A DNA stretch of 64,000 nucleotides from Paralithodes platypus (GCA_032716605.1 CM064512.1:23251810-23315809), one strand, 5' to 3'; counted from the stretch's first letter, positions 32,395 to 43,417 are shown. Translations and numbers: made by a program. The notes: a model not told the origin generated them from the sequence alone.

Positions 32395-32670
32395 ACTACG
32401 AGGTCAGTTCTTTCAAGTTTTAAAAAATATGTAATGGGTTTGATAATGTGTATCATAGCAACATGTTTAACCTCAATATACAACCATGGCTGGCAGTTAG
32501 AATTGAACAGGTTCAGCACTAGTATTTGTGGAAAATGTTTCCCATTTGTTATCTGTTCTACCTGGAACAAACTTTCCTCAGAAGTTGTAAACATTTCCTC
32601 ATTTGAACAGTTCAAGAAGACAGTAGATAGTATTTTGCACACTGTAAGGAGTGTAGTGCACTGAAAAATG
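32395..32670 (+). pseudogene. CR1 LINE 3' fragment
   Basis: Encodes NHGWQLELNRFSTSICGKCF and WNKLSSEVVNISSFEQFKKT, matching the C-terminus of the CR1 copy at 57475-60690 (RNKLPSEVINSSSVEQFKKR). Only the last ~90 codons are present. Confidence 0.65.
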
Positions 32671-33410
32671 TATCTCCTTCCACTTCGAATATTTCCCCGT
32701 AATGGACCGTAAGGTCTTTTGAGATACTAATTATTACTTGTAACTCCTTGTTACTCTCTCATAGCACACACTTTCTACAACCAAGATTTAACGGGTCTGA
32801 ATGTGGTATACAGTATTTCCCTTAATTAGTGTGTGTGTGTGATGAATGTTGCCTTTATTTGACACACATAGAGGAGAGTTGATGGTAAAACTCTCTATTA
32901 ATCCCATTAATTATTTGGGGGTTTGTAGAGGTGAGAGGCTGGGATCACAGATAGAGACAGAGAAGGGGGAAGTGAGAAGGCGAGCCTTGCTACTCAAGGA
33001 TTCTATACTCAAACCTTACTAAAAGTTCACACCGACTTTGAAGTAATTTGTATCGAGTTCTACATTTAATTTATCGAAAAAAGTGAAGGCCATATAGAAT
33101 GAAATGCAGACCGCTTATTGTATGTATGGTATTGAATAAATGGGAGTAACTATTTGAAATGATAGACGAAACAATCATTAACAGTCGCAACATTATTCCA
33201 GCTAATCTTTGCCTTTAGTCCTTTCCTGTTATGATATAAAAGCCCGACTATGTAAGTAATTTGAGAACCTAGGAGTAGATTGTAGAGGTTGATGTATAGT
33301 GCAATAATGGTGAACATAATATCCTGCATACTGTATGAGATTAGATTTGATTACGGTATTATTCTATTGAAATCACATTAAGTCTTGATGGTAGAAAGTA
33401 GTGCAATGAG
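32671..33410. other. No gene; interior of the fold-back element
   Basis: The first part after 32665 is probably the CR1 3' untranslated end. The rest is unrecognised AT-rich DNA. Confidence 0.4.
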
Positions 33411-34166
33411 AGTGAGACACACACACACGCAGAGAGAGAAGACCATGACAGCCAAGATTCGTGTAACCCACGTTAAGTATAGAAACTCATTTTGAGAATA
33501 CATTTATACAGTATATTGTATTTTTAAATTCCTAATAAATGTTAAATGTCGGCCATTGTAAGCATGTGCAATGATGGTTTTGACAATAATGTGCAATACA
33601 TAAGAATAATCGTCGCTAATCACTAACTGCCAGTTAGAGAATGAAGGTGGGGTAGTTTGGGGGTGGAAGGTGGGGGTAGACTTGGGCCCGACTCCCCCCT
33701 TCCACCTGCCCAGGGTGGAGGAGGGGAAGGAAGGACCCACCCCTGAGCAACTTTTAGTACGCGTGAGTGTACCTTATGACTCATATATTAGGTTTTATGT
33801 GGCAGTGTTGAGAAAATATGGTTACTCACATTTATGTAATACTGACTACCATCATTTACCTAAATAATTCCTACTTAGCTCCTGCAGTATGGTGGCATCA
33901 TTTTCACTTTATTCTGGCTATAATTAGTATATTTTATTTAGTTTAGGAAAACCCACTAAGAATAATCAAGGTGGTGTAAACTATATAAATTAACCCTTTG
34001 ACTCCCACAGGTCCTTCCTAAACTGAATAATATTTGTCTTAAGTTAAAGCAGAATAACATGAGCATTGGTGTCACCATATAGAAGAGGTAAACCGTTTCA
34101 GTACGATGACGCCATTTTCAGCATTTTCAGGCTATTATTAGACATCAATGTTACAACCTTTATTAA

Positions 34167-34480
34167 GGGAGGGTTTAAGGCCTTTCTGCCCCCCTTCGCC
34201 CTCATATTAAGCCCCATTAGTTATGATGTTAAGACCTTTTGCCTCATTGCCTTGTCAATACTTTTAGTGCCATTTATGTGTCGATTATTTCCTGGCGAGC
34301 GATATCAAGCCTGTAATTTAGGACGAACCAGCCTTTGGCCGTGAAATTTTTCTTCCAAAAAATGCATCTCTAAGGGGGATCTCAGGGATGTTTTTTTAGG
34401 CTTGTTGGAGGTCTAGCAAGGAAACTAAAAATATATATAATATATACATGAATAGATCAAACAAATAAACCTTACCCCCT
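34167..34480. mobile_element. TTAA-flanked MITE, family B, copy 1
   Basis: TTAA at 34163-34166 and 34481-34484. Ends are GGGAGGGTTTAAGGCC on the left, and AGGGGGTAAGG on the right read inward. It carries the family hallmarks TCCTGGCGAGCGATA, GCCTGTAATTTAGGA and CCAGCCTTTGGCCG. Confidence 0.7.
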
Positions 34481-34826
34481 TTAATTTAGTTTTATAACAT
34501 TGATTCTATAAATTTATCTTAAGGTAAATATTATTTTGTGGAGGAAACCAGAATGAGAACGAAAAAGGTATTATTCCATGAAAGGAGTTAAATGTTATGG
34601 CATTTATTATTCTTAACTACAACATATTTTGTATAAATAATTTACTTAGAAGCCTACCACAAGAACATTTAAAAGATAATATTGGTTGATAGTGCACACA
34701 ATTATTATACGACTGTTGGAATAATTAGAGTAAAAAACTAACATAAGAACGTAATACACCTTAATAATTATAAAACAATAATTAACTCTTCAATGTTATA
34801 AATATATATATAGTGGTGTGTGTTAA

Positions 34827-35026
34827 CCTTTTCAGTATGATGATGCTCTTCTAAGCTTGATTATGGATATCATTTGACGAATATTTAGCTAGGAAGGTCC
34901 TGGTGAATTCAGAGGGTTAATTGAGATTGTTTTAACCTCTTATAAAAATGGGTTCATACTAAGCTGAATAAAATTGTCCAATGTTACCCATAGTATAAGT
35001 AAAATGCTGTCACTGTTCTGAAGGGC
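34827..35026. mobile_element. Palindromic MITE, family A, copy 3
   Basis: TTAA at 34823-34826 and 35027-35030. The left end CCTTTTCAGTATGATGATGC mirrors the right end (TGTTCTGAAGGGC). The centre has GAGGGTTAATTGAGATTG and AAGCTGAATAAAATTGTC. Confidence 0.65.
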
Positions 35027-35068
35027 TTAAGGCGATGTCATTGAGCAAATATATTGGCCGATTATATG

Positions 35069-35072
<4 letters not shown>

Positions 35073-35117
<45 letters not shown>

Positions 35118-36632
35118 GATTGAGGGAGGCAAAAGGCATAACTGCCTATAGCGAGTGCCTCCCCCATAGTTGAAAGAGTGACAGGGCCAAAATCAAGGGA
35201 CGTTCGAGCCAAAATGCCTGGACACACGGAATTTGAAGCAATTTAAGTCATAGGAAGCGGGAAAAACTGAATCTGGGAGAGAGTTCCAGAGCTTAGCTGT
35301 TGAGTAGAAGAAAGTTTGAGAGTAACGTTTCACTCTTGGCTTGGAGAGTTGCACAGAGTAGGGGTGGGATTGAGTTGCAAGACGGGTACCACGTGCCCTA
35401 TGTAAAGGAGGTGGTATGCACTGGGATAGCTCTGAGGAACACTGATTATTATAGTAGCGATAGAATAGCGAGAGAGATGCAACATTGCGGCAGAGAGAGA
35501 GAGATTGCAGAGAGTTGGTAAGTGGACGGGAGTTAATGATACGAAAGGCCTTCCTTTCAACCTTGTCTAGGAGAGCGGTGTGAGAGGAACCTCCCCACAC
35601 ATGTGAACAATACTCAATACAAGGGTGCACTATGCCCCTGTACAGAGCAAGAAGCTGTGCAGGGGAAAAGAACCCCCTAAGGCGGTTGAGCACACCCAGC
35701 TTCTGGGAGGCTGCCTTAGCAAGACTGGTAATATGGTCCTTCCAAATGAGAGCAGAAGAAAAAGAGACACCAAGAATATTGAGAGAAGATGAAGGGTTGA
35801 TTTTTGTATTGTTGAAGAATAAGGGATAGTCCGCTGGGAGATCCTGACGGGTAGATAGATGGAGAAATTGGGTTTTGGAAGCATTAAAGTTAACAAGGTT
35901 ATCTCTGCCCCAATTGGAAATAGTATTTAGATCAGAATTTAAGAGTTGTATGGCTTCATTACGTTTGTCGTTGAGGGATTGCTGGCTGGGGCGTTCTGGA
36001 AAAGTAAAGGAGTAGTGTAAGGTTGAGTCGTCTGCGTATGAATGGATGGGAATTAAGGTACAGTTAAGGAGATCATTTATAAAAATTAGAAAGAGAATAG
36101 GAGATAGGACAGAGCCCTGAGGAACACCGGAGTTTATAGGGTGAGGAAGTGAACAATGGCCGTCCACAACCGCGGCAATGGAATGGCCGGAAAGGAAATT
36201 AGAGACAAAGGCACAGATGGAGGGATAGAAACCGAAGGAGGGTAGTTTAGAAATTAAAGATTTATGCCAGACTCTATCGAAGGCTTTCGATATGTCTAGT
36301 GCAATAAAAAAAGTCTCACCGAAGTCCCGAAAGGAGGATGACCAAGAGTTAGTAAGATATGAAAGAAGATCACCAGTAGAGCGACCCTAAAGGAAGCCAT
36401 ACTGGCGATCTGAGAGCAGATTATGAGAAGAGAAATGCATAAGAAATTTGGAAGCAAGAATAGTTTCAAAAACTTTAGAAAGACAAGAAATGAGAGCAAT
36501 TGGACGATAGTTGGAGGGTTGAGAGCGGTCACCCTTCTTTGGGACAGGTTGAATGTGAGCAAACTTCCAGCATGAAGGGAAGACGTTAGAGGATAGACAG
36601 AGACGAAAGAGTTTGCCTAGGCAGGGAGTCTG
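35073..36632 (-). mobile_element. LINE family J, copy 3, in the NACHT-gene intron
   Basis: A T run at 35073-35114 is the polyA tail. The copy is truncated on the 5' side at 36632, corresponding to about 11955 of copy 1. The RT frame is open for the last ~325 codons (to 35193), including YADDS. A single AAG to TAG change near 36388 creates a stop in FLKGRS. Otherwise very close to copy 1. Confidence 0.9.
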
Positions 36633-36753
36633 CTATAAGTTATTAGATAATTATAAGTGAAGGTTGTTATTGTAAGTTACTATCCAAGATATACAGTACA
36701 CATACTAAATATTTAATCTGCCATATTGAAGGTGAAGTTCATTGTATACTTAA

Positions 36754-36959
36754 CTCTTTCAATATAATTACATTATTTTCTATAATTGTGTTTATCATTG
36801 GAGGATTCCATTAACTTGGGAAGGATATGTGGAAGTCCGAAGGTTAATTGAAACCGTTTTTATCTTCTTGATTCTTAAGAGGTCCATCCTAAGTTAAACA
36901 TGATCATCTACTAATAGCAAGACTGTAGGGAAGGAAAGCGTCATCTTATACTGAAGGGA
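36754..36959. mobile_element. Palindromic MITE, family A, copy 2
   Basis: TTAA at 36750-36753 and 36960-36963. Ends are CTCTTTCAATATAATTAC and TCCCTTCAGTATAAGATGAC (read inward). Centre GAAGGTTAATTGAAACCG. Confidence 0.65.
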
Positions 36960-37149
36960 TTAAATTAACTAAAGTGTATTTACTTAATTAAACAAAGCGA
37001 CTGAAGATATCCACCACTACAATTGTTTGTGTGATTTCAGGAATATAATGTTAATTATGTGAACAACGAAAATATGACTTGGGAATGAAAGACGATATAA
37101 GTGGGAATATATAATATGGCTGATGATGGACTGTGTTGGATGGTGTGAC

Positions 37150-37470
37150 ATGTGTATGGGTGTAACAGTTGTGTGAATGTGACAGGTGTGTGGAAGATGT
37201 GTAACTGTATGATGACATATATATGACAAATGTATGAGAGTAACAGTTGTGTGAATATGACAGGTGTGTGGTAGATGTGTAAGTGTATGATGACATATAT
37301 TATATATATATATATGACAGATGTATGAGTGAAACAGTTGTGTGAATATGACAGGTGTGTGGCAGATGTGTAAGTGTATGATGACAGATGTATGAGTGTA
37401 ACAGTTGTGTGAATGTGACAGGTGTGTGGCAGATGTGTAAGTGTATGATGACATATATATGACATGTGTG
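37150..37470. repeat. ~70-90 bp minisatellite, 4 units
   Basis: Units contain GTAACAGTTGTGTGAATRTG, ACAGGTGTGTGGCAGATG and GTAAGTGTATGATGACA, with variable TATATATGACA inserts. TG-rich microsatellite continues to 37730. The His/Thr-rich minus-strand frames here are repeat artefacts. Confidence 0.8.
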
Positions 37471-37732
37471 TATGTAACATGGATAGTAGGCCTACATTGT
37501 TTCTGACAGATGTACATGTATGATATTGTCTGTATGTATATTAATGTGTGTGTTAGTGACACACATGTGTGTATTGTGAGGTGTGTGTATGTATGGCATT
37601 GTGTGTGTGAAATGGGTGTATGACAGTGTGTGCGCATGAAGGGTGTATGTATGATACATGTATTTGTGTGCGTGTAAAGTGTGTGTGTGTGCATAAATGG
37701 AAGGTGAGTTTGTGTGTGTGTGTCAAATATGA

Positions 37733-37800
37733 AAGAACATAAGAAAACGGGATCTGCAGACAGCCAATTGACCCACACACGGCAGATCCCTTTCACATCC
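37733..37800. repeat. LINE-like fragment (AACATAAGAAAAC ... GGCAGATCCC)
   Basis: Resembles the AACATAAGAA...CTGCAGA...CCCATACGAGGCAG-type repeat I associate with decapod genomes. Short and tentative. Confidence 0.3.
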
Positions 37801-37977
37801 AACCAATCCCGAAAGTGTAACATATATAGCAGTGTGATAGTTGTGGAAGTATGACACATGGGTAAAGTATTTGTTGTGTACGGATATTATAAGTATGCAG
37901 TATGGTGAGCGTGTAAATATTGTATAATTGTGTATGTAGTGAGTCATGAACAAATAACTAATATTTAACCTAAACAG

Positions 37978-38129
37978 GAATGACCTGGAGGGGTTTGCTG
38001 GTCCGTTGACTGCTGTGGTGTAGTCATCACTGTCCACCACCATCACAAGGCTGAGGGTGTCGGTAAACTCTGACAGTCAAGCTGCACTTCTGCCAAACCT
38101 CAACAACCTAACAAACCTTATATACCTAC
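37978..38129 (+). pseudogene. LRR-like exon of the HEPN-NACHT gene, with in-frame stop
   Basis: After the AG at 37977 the spliced frame reads RNDLEGFAGPLTAVV, then TAG at 38021-38023, then SSLSTTITRLRVSV and LLPNLNNLTNLIYL. The leucine spacing fits a leucine-rich repeat. CTAC followed by GTAACT at 38130 is a possible donor. The stop removes the LRR part unless it is a sequencing error or the allele is a pseudogene. Confidence 0.5.
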
Positions 38130-38159
38130 GTAACTATCATTATCTTTCATAAGCTAAGA

Positions 38160-38280
38160 ATGTGTTATTATTGTTATTATTATTATTGTTATTATAACTT
38201 GTATTCTTATTATTTTATTATTATTATTATTATAATAATAATAATTATTATTATTATTATCATTATTATATGGATTACCA
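38160..38280. repeat. (ATT)n/(AAT)n imperfect palindrome
   Basis: ATTATT run, a short ATAATAATAATAAT segment, then ATTATT again, giving a potential hairpin. A second AAT-rich tract lies at 38570-38600. Confidence 0.75.
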
Positions 38281-38363
38281 TGTTATTTTAAAACTTTGTC
38301 TAATGCATTATTACAGTATCATAATTATTTGTATTATAAAATATATATTATTTGTTATTTTAA

Positions 38364-38557
38364 TCCTTTCAAGCTCTAATACACATTTCTGTTTTGTTTT
38401 CTGGTAATTATTAGACGATTTTATTCAGATTAGGAAGGGTATATGAAAGTTAGAGGGTTAATTGAGATAGTCTTTACCCTTTTAATACCCACAGAATTAT
38501 AAAATCGTCTAATGATAACCAAAATATACTGCTAAAACGTGTCAGAGCTTCAAGGGG
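38364..38557. mobile_element. Palindromic MITE, family A, copy 1 (best preserved)
   Basis: 194 bp between TTAA at 38360-38363 and 38558-38561. The two halves are inverted copies: TTAGACGATTTTATTCAG in the left half and TATAAAATCGTCTAATGATA in the right. Ends are TCCTTTCAAGCTCTAATACA and CCCCTTGAAGCTCTGACACG (read inward). Non-coding. Confidence 0.8.
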
Positions 38558-38939
38558 TTAAAACTTAATATAATCATAATAATAATAAAAATAATAATGA
38601 AAATACTTATAATCACGATAATTATTAGTATTACCACATATAAACATTTGCATATTTACCGGTACCCTTTTCAGCTTTCTTAGTTTAGAGAGGTTTTCAA
38701 AGTATATTTATATGAATTGTTATGTCAACAATACTCCTACAAACAGCCTCGCAAGGATCAACCCATAAGGAGCCTTTTGTCTGCAAGGTTGCCAAATGTC
38801 ACCAGATGTTCCAATTATTGTAAGAATGTGAACATGGCCAGGAAGGATGTCAATATATAAATTATTTGTTGATGTTTCCTGAAGTTATCAGTCTTAAGGC
38901 AAACCATTTAAGGGGAAGGTAGTTTCTCTTTATCCCTTA

Positions 38940-41900
38940 TAGTCGGTCAATATACCACCTGACCCACAACATATTGCAACAAGAGGTTTTACATTGGTTT
39001 TCATTCCTACTGGATATACTGATCAACAGAAAAAAAAGTCTACCATAATCTGACATACAGAATTGGGTTAAAACTGAGTAATTTTCAAGATTGGCGCCAC
39101 CGGGCTTTGGAATAACTAAAACAGCTATAACTTCTTCAATAATTGTGATAGAAACATAATTGTTGGTTCTGGTCCATGGTTTTAATGGTTCAGCAATCCA
39201 CTGGTGTCAATAAAATTCAGATCTGATCAGTATTTAACCTGGAATCCAAGATGGCGGCAAAAAATGAAGGGCGTAAAATCAATTTTTTTTCCATCTGAAC
39301 CAAAATCACTGAACACCTGGTGCCACTGAAACAGTTATTTGTGAACATTACATAATGACAGTTTAGGTTACAATTTCAGTCCTCATCGCTGTCCTCTAGT
39401 TCCTCAGAGGCTTGATATAGTGGATTGTCACAAAACGTCATTTGGCATGATCCACATGCAGACGTACACGGAAGCTCATTCTTTCTGCAGCTGCAACAGG
39501 GTGTGTCACAAGCTGTGGTGCAGTTGCAGTGTATCATCTTCAGAAGAGTGTCTGGTGCAGCATTCATGGCAGTCATTTTAGGTACAAATCGATTGTCTTC
39601 AAGCCCCAGCCCCAGTCCAGAGGATCGAGGTCACCCTCCATCCCCATCCAAACCATGACCTGGTAGTACACTCGGAGACAATGAAACTTGGTGGCAGATT
39701 CCGTTGGGGGAAGACGTTCAGGTGTAACGAAAGACTTAGCAGCAGCGCCCTTCTTTTTTAATATCTTGCAACACATGGCTGCCAGAGAACTTGTGCTCTC
39801 CCCACCAAATATAACATCCATCGCTTGGCTGCCAAGTTTCTTTATTTCTGCGGGGCTCACGCCTCTCGAAGTGAATGTATCTGCACACAACTGGAGGCCT
39901 TGATCATCTTCCACGAGTTTCTGAAAGACTTATTTTTTCCCAATGCCATACACACGAGATGTTGAATCATAGCCTGTGAAGGCGTGCAGGAATAATAGTT
40001 GAGTGCACAACTTATTCCCAAGAAGATGCTTCATCCGATTGATGTCATATACTTTCAGATTGCTTCTTGATTGGTTGACTGATCTGAAATATAGTGGTTT
40101 TCCATCTGGTATACAGTAATGGAGCAAAAGCATCAACATATCTGTGTCCTCTCCGATTAGTGTGGTGGAATGCAGAATTGTGCTGTTTACGGCTGTCTTG
40201 GCAATGTCCACATCAGCGTCCCCTTCTGCCTGAATAACTGTGCAGCCCACTTTCTTCATCTGATCATCTATTAAGGTGATCAGCTGTTGCTAGCCATCAA
40301 AGACAACAGTTGCTGTCACATAGTGTTTTGTTGTGATGTCTGCATATGCTCTGGCTATTTTGCCATATGTATCTCCCTTCTTCCACTTGAGCTTGTGCAG
40401 CAAGGATCTACCATCAAGCACATACCTTTCAGTCTTAAGGTGTGCTGTAGGTGTGGTGTCAGGTGCTCCTTCACATGCCAGTGCCTTGGTACAGTGGTCA
40501 TTGACGGCTTGAGCGAGTTGAGGTTTATCGGCCTTCCTCAAGATCTTGTTGTCCTCAAAGAGGGATGGTGGGTATGGACTGAGCTCAAAACTCATCACGT
40601 CCTCAAGTGACAAATTACCTGTCTGGGATACCACCAGGAATCGCTGGAACAGCACACTGGAGTCAATGGTTCTGTGAGGAGCAACCTGGAGAGCAGTAGA
40701 ATTTCCCAAGGTCTTTGCTTTCTCTGTCCTCTTGATGGAGAAGGAAAACACAATTTGTCCAATCATTCTCTCGATGATTTTGTTCCCAACAGCTTCATAT
40801 TCATGCACGTTGATGTCTTTGCGTGCCACGACAACATTTATGATATTTCTTAATGTAGGATCAGAGGAGAAAGGTGAAAATGCATTCAGCTTTGTGCTAA
40901 TCTTCGAGAGGTCGGATGCATCTCTTTAAATTCTGGCACCAGTTGCTTCTTTATGCTGTTCGCTTGTTGCGTATGTGAGATCATTGAAGTCCTGCATGGC
41001 GACGTTGACCTCAGATGTTATGGGGTCTGACATTGTCCACAATGCTAGGTGTTCCTCTGTCATCTTACTGCGATGAGTCAAGCCACCGGTACTTTTTATT
41101 GATCTGATGAGTGTTTGTTCGATGACTAGATCACAGCTGAGGCCTGTCCCAAAACTGGTTTGTTCGCCGGATCACATGGAAGCCATTTTGAAACTTCTCA
41201 TACACATCTGGGTGTTTGCTCTCCAGTTCACTCATTTCTTGTACGTAGAGATAAGCGGACTGTTGAAAGGCCTGGTCAACACACGTGAACTTCGCTTCCT
41301 GGACGGTTTGGATGGTCCTTGTTTCTTCTTTTGATTCAGGATGTCATGTTAATTTATATACCGTTTATGACAGTCCGTGTGTACCTTGCATCCAGCCGCC
41401 ACATAAACATTGTCACCTCTCTGAACACTGGCTGCATTGATGCCATCAGCGCGTTTCTGACGAATTTGCACAACGTCACTTCCATCCTCAAGCCTCTCCT
41501 TGCAAATTGGACACCTATCTTCGTACATCTCAGGAGCACTAATTTTTCAAACTTGAAAGACAGAAAACAAAACATCCAGAGAAAGAACATTCGAAAAAAA
41601 AGGATAGGCTACTCAATCAGAGCCAGGGACATTCCCCTGACATGGAATACATCACATATAATTACTGGTAAGAGAAGACTAAAACACCTTTCTAAGAATT
41701 TTATAAATGTTGGGTGATTGCCTAATAGAGGTTTGATTATATAGACAATTTATTGATTTTACGCCCTTCATTTTTTGCCGCCATCTTGGATTTCAGGTTA
41801 AATACTGTTCAGATATGAAGTTTATTGACACCAGTGGATTGCTGATCCATTAAAACCATGGGACAGAACCAACAATTATGTTTCTATCACAATTATTGAA

Positions 41901-42105
41901 GAAGTTATAGCTGTTTTAGTTATTTCAAAGCCCGGTGGCTCCCATCTTGAAAATTACTGTTTTCCCCCATTTTCGGATGTCAGATTTTGGTAGACTTTTT
42001 TTTTCTGTTGATCATTATATCCAGTAGGAATGAAAACCACTGAGAAACCTTTTGTTGCAATTTGTTGTGGGTTGGGTGGTTGTTTGTCATAAATTGACCC
42101 GACTA
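38940..42105 (-). mobile_element. Academ-like DNA transposon with ~350-bp inverted repeats
   Basis: Terminal inverted repeats 38940-39283 and 41752-42105 start TAGTCGG(G)TCAAT and align along their length with indels. A 3-bp duplication TTA lies at 38937-38939 and 42106-42108, supported by the family B empty site. The interior encodes one decayed minus-strand protein with a zinc finger, XPG/FEN-like nuclease and CXC cysteine cluster. From memory, Academ (AcademX group) elements encode an XPG-type nuclease and have 3-4 bp duplications, which is why I use that name. An unnamed superfamily remains possible. Confidence 0.6.
39376..41528 (-). pseudogene. Nuclease/CXC protein of the Academ-like transposon
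   Basis: Minus-strand order: an ATG at 41528 opens a 59-codon piece with CPICKERLEDG and VHTDCHKRY, a CxxC...HxxC zinc finger; frameshifts near 41345 and 41155; GLSCDLVIEQTLIRSIKSTG near 41130; SEQHKEATGARI with a CAA to TAA-type stop near 40927; open frame 40829-40290 ending in LLHKLKWKKGDTYGKI and TATVVFDG, XPG/PIN-like; a TAG stop; 40259-39930 with QAEGDADVDIAKTAV, LIGEDTDMLMLLLH and FLHAFTGYDSTSRVYGIGK, an acidic nuclease core plus helix-hairpin-like segment; a TAA stop; 39914-39573; then 39576-39376 with CNCTTACDTPCCSCRK and CGSCQMTFCDNP, a CXC/tesmin-like cluster. About four breaks in all. The recognisable family order is preserved, so decay is moderate. A recognisable DDE catalytic domain was not identified. 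Confidence 0.65.
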
Positions 42106-42429
42106 TTATGTTAATGCCATTAGCTGTGAAATTATAAGATGTTCATTCCATTAGTTTGGCGATTATAAGACTTTTCGACCAATTTCTTTGTCAACTTGCA
42201 GACCATTCGTGCCATTTAGGTGTCGATTCTTTCCTGGCGAGTGATAGTGAGCCTGTAATTTTTAGAGGAATCGGCCTTTTGACGGGACAATGTACAGATA
42301 TGTACAGATATATCTTGAAGGTGGGACTAGGAGGTGATTTTTTAGCTAGAAGGAGCTCTAGCGAATTTACTCTGAAATAATACATTAATTAATGGACCGA
42401 AAAATAACCACTACCCCCTCAGATCTTAA

Positions 42430-42769
42430 ACAGTCTTCACACATATTATAATAATCTGATATATCTCTACACTCACTCCTTACTTGTATGCTAAAATTAG
42501 GAGAGCATAAATACTGATCCATGACCTAAATCCAATACAAAACTATAAATACAGGCTGCAAACATTTATAGAACCTTCTGTAGTATGCCAGGGACTTATT
42601 TATAATATTGGTATTTAAATTAAGCAACAATGTTAAGGTTGAAATGACAATTCTGTCACTTCCATATTTATCTCTGAACAAGACTACTGGACTTGTGAAG
42701 CAGATCATTTCTAATATAGAGACTCATGCTTGGCTAATGGATAGGTGTGTGTTTAGAAAATAAAGATAT
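42430..42769. other. No gene seen
   Basis: AT-rich sequence without motifs. Confidence 0.5.

Positions 42770-42827
<58 letters not shown>
42770..42827. repeat. (CT)n-(TA)n compound microsatellite
   Basis: CT run at 42775-42804 followed by a TA run to 42827. Confidence 0.9.
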
Positions 42828-42828
<1 letters not shown>

Positions 42829-43060
42829 GAAGCACCTTGGAATGAGAGAATAACATGTCCATATTGTCTATATTTATTTGAAACGTTTCGGAGACAGTCC
42901 ATCATCAGGCAAATTTTAAAATAACAGATACATACATTTGTTTTCTTACAAGTGTGTGCATCTGTTATTCTTAGATGTGCCTGATAATGGAATAGGTGTC
43001 TCCGAAACGTTTCTATTATAGACAAAATGAACGTGTTCTACTATCATGCCCTGGTGCTTC
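42828..43060. mobile_element. Palindromic Penelope-like fragment with hammerhead-ribozyme-like motifs
   Basis: Two inverted arms start and end with GAAGCACCTTGG / GAAGCACCAGGG (right arm read inward). On the minus strand of the left arm, CTGATGA (42908-42902) is followed by TGGACTGTCTCC and GAAAC (42889-42885). On the plus strand of the right arm, CTGATAA (42981-42987) is followed 16 bases later by GAAAC (43004-43008). CTGATGA...GAAA is the hammerhead core, and Penelope-like elements are known to carry such ribozymes. No cleavage test is possible from sequence alone. Confidence 0.45.
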
Positions 43061-43061
43061 T

Positions 43062-43062
<1 letters not shown>

Positions 43063-43116
<54 letters not shown>

Positions 43117-43130
43117 GGTATATACTGTAT
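43063..43130. repeat. (TA)n with ACCGG interruption
   Basis: TA run ending TATACCGGTATATACTGTAT, the same interruption as at 27307 and 27391. Confidence 0.9.
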
Positions 43131-43417
43131 ATACACGTACACACACAATAACTGTAATTATAAGTAATATTTAAAAAATTAGTTGTTTTAGAGAGATATC
43201 TGAACATGCTGATATAAACTACGTCTCTAAAACACACCAATAACGTAATTATCATAAAACAAACACAGACAAGATATAAAAACAATAATAAAAACAACAT
43301 AGCGAGAATGGAGACTAACTGCCGATACTAGCTCAGTTCTCGCCCTTCTTAGCCAATCAGAAGCCGACCTCCCAACACCGTAGTGACTTACGCTGGTGTT
43401 CCGAAGTTACTGTATGT

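Larger units (their letters stand above)
31994..33772. mobile_element. Fold-back element with ~330-bp terminal inverted repeats
   Basis: The arm at 31994-32320 pairs with 33440-33772, high identity by eye over the outer ~290 bp. Outer ends are GTACACTCACGCGTACTAAA on both. GTAC at each extremity could be a 4-bp target duplication or part of the repeat. Each arm ends inward in a CT or AG microsatellite. The interior holds a CR1 3' fragment and no transposase. Confidence 0.7.
31943..37977 (+). other. Intron of the HEPN-NACHT gene
   Basis: GTAGGT donor at 31943, and TTTAACCTAAACAG acceptor at 37977. Joining AG|G completes an Arg codon and keeps the frame into the next exon. The intron holds a fold-back element, a CR1 piece, three MITEs, LINE J copy 3 and a minisatellite. 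Confidence 0.6.
38912..42425. mobile_element. TTAA MITE, family B, copy 2, split by the Academ-like element
   Basis: The left piece 38912-38936 (GGGGAAGGTAGTTTCTC) and the right piece from 42109 (family B motifs TTCGTGCCATTTAGGTGTCG and CTGGCGAGTGATAGTGAGCC) align to the intact family B sequence when the 38940-42105 insertion and one TTA are removed. The left TTAA is at 38908-38911; the right end is diverged near 42426. Confidence 0.6.

Noticed and set aside
37017..37859. 280-codon minus-strand His/Thr-rich frame
   Set aside because: Product of the TG-rich minisatellite; residue repeats follow the DNA period.
39425..41717. Plus-strand frames over the Academ-like element
   Set aside because: Shadows of the minus-strand protein, which alone shows conserved motifs.
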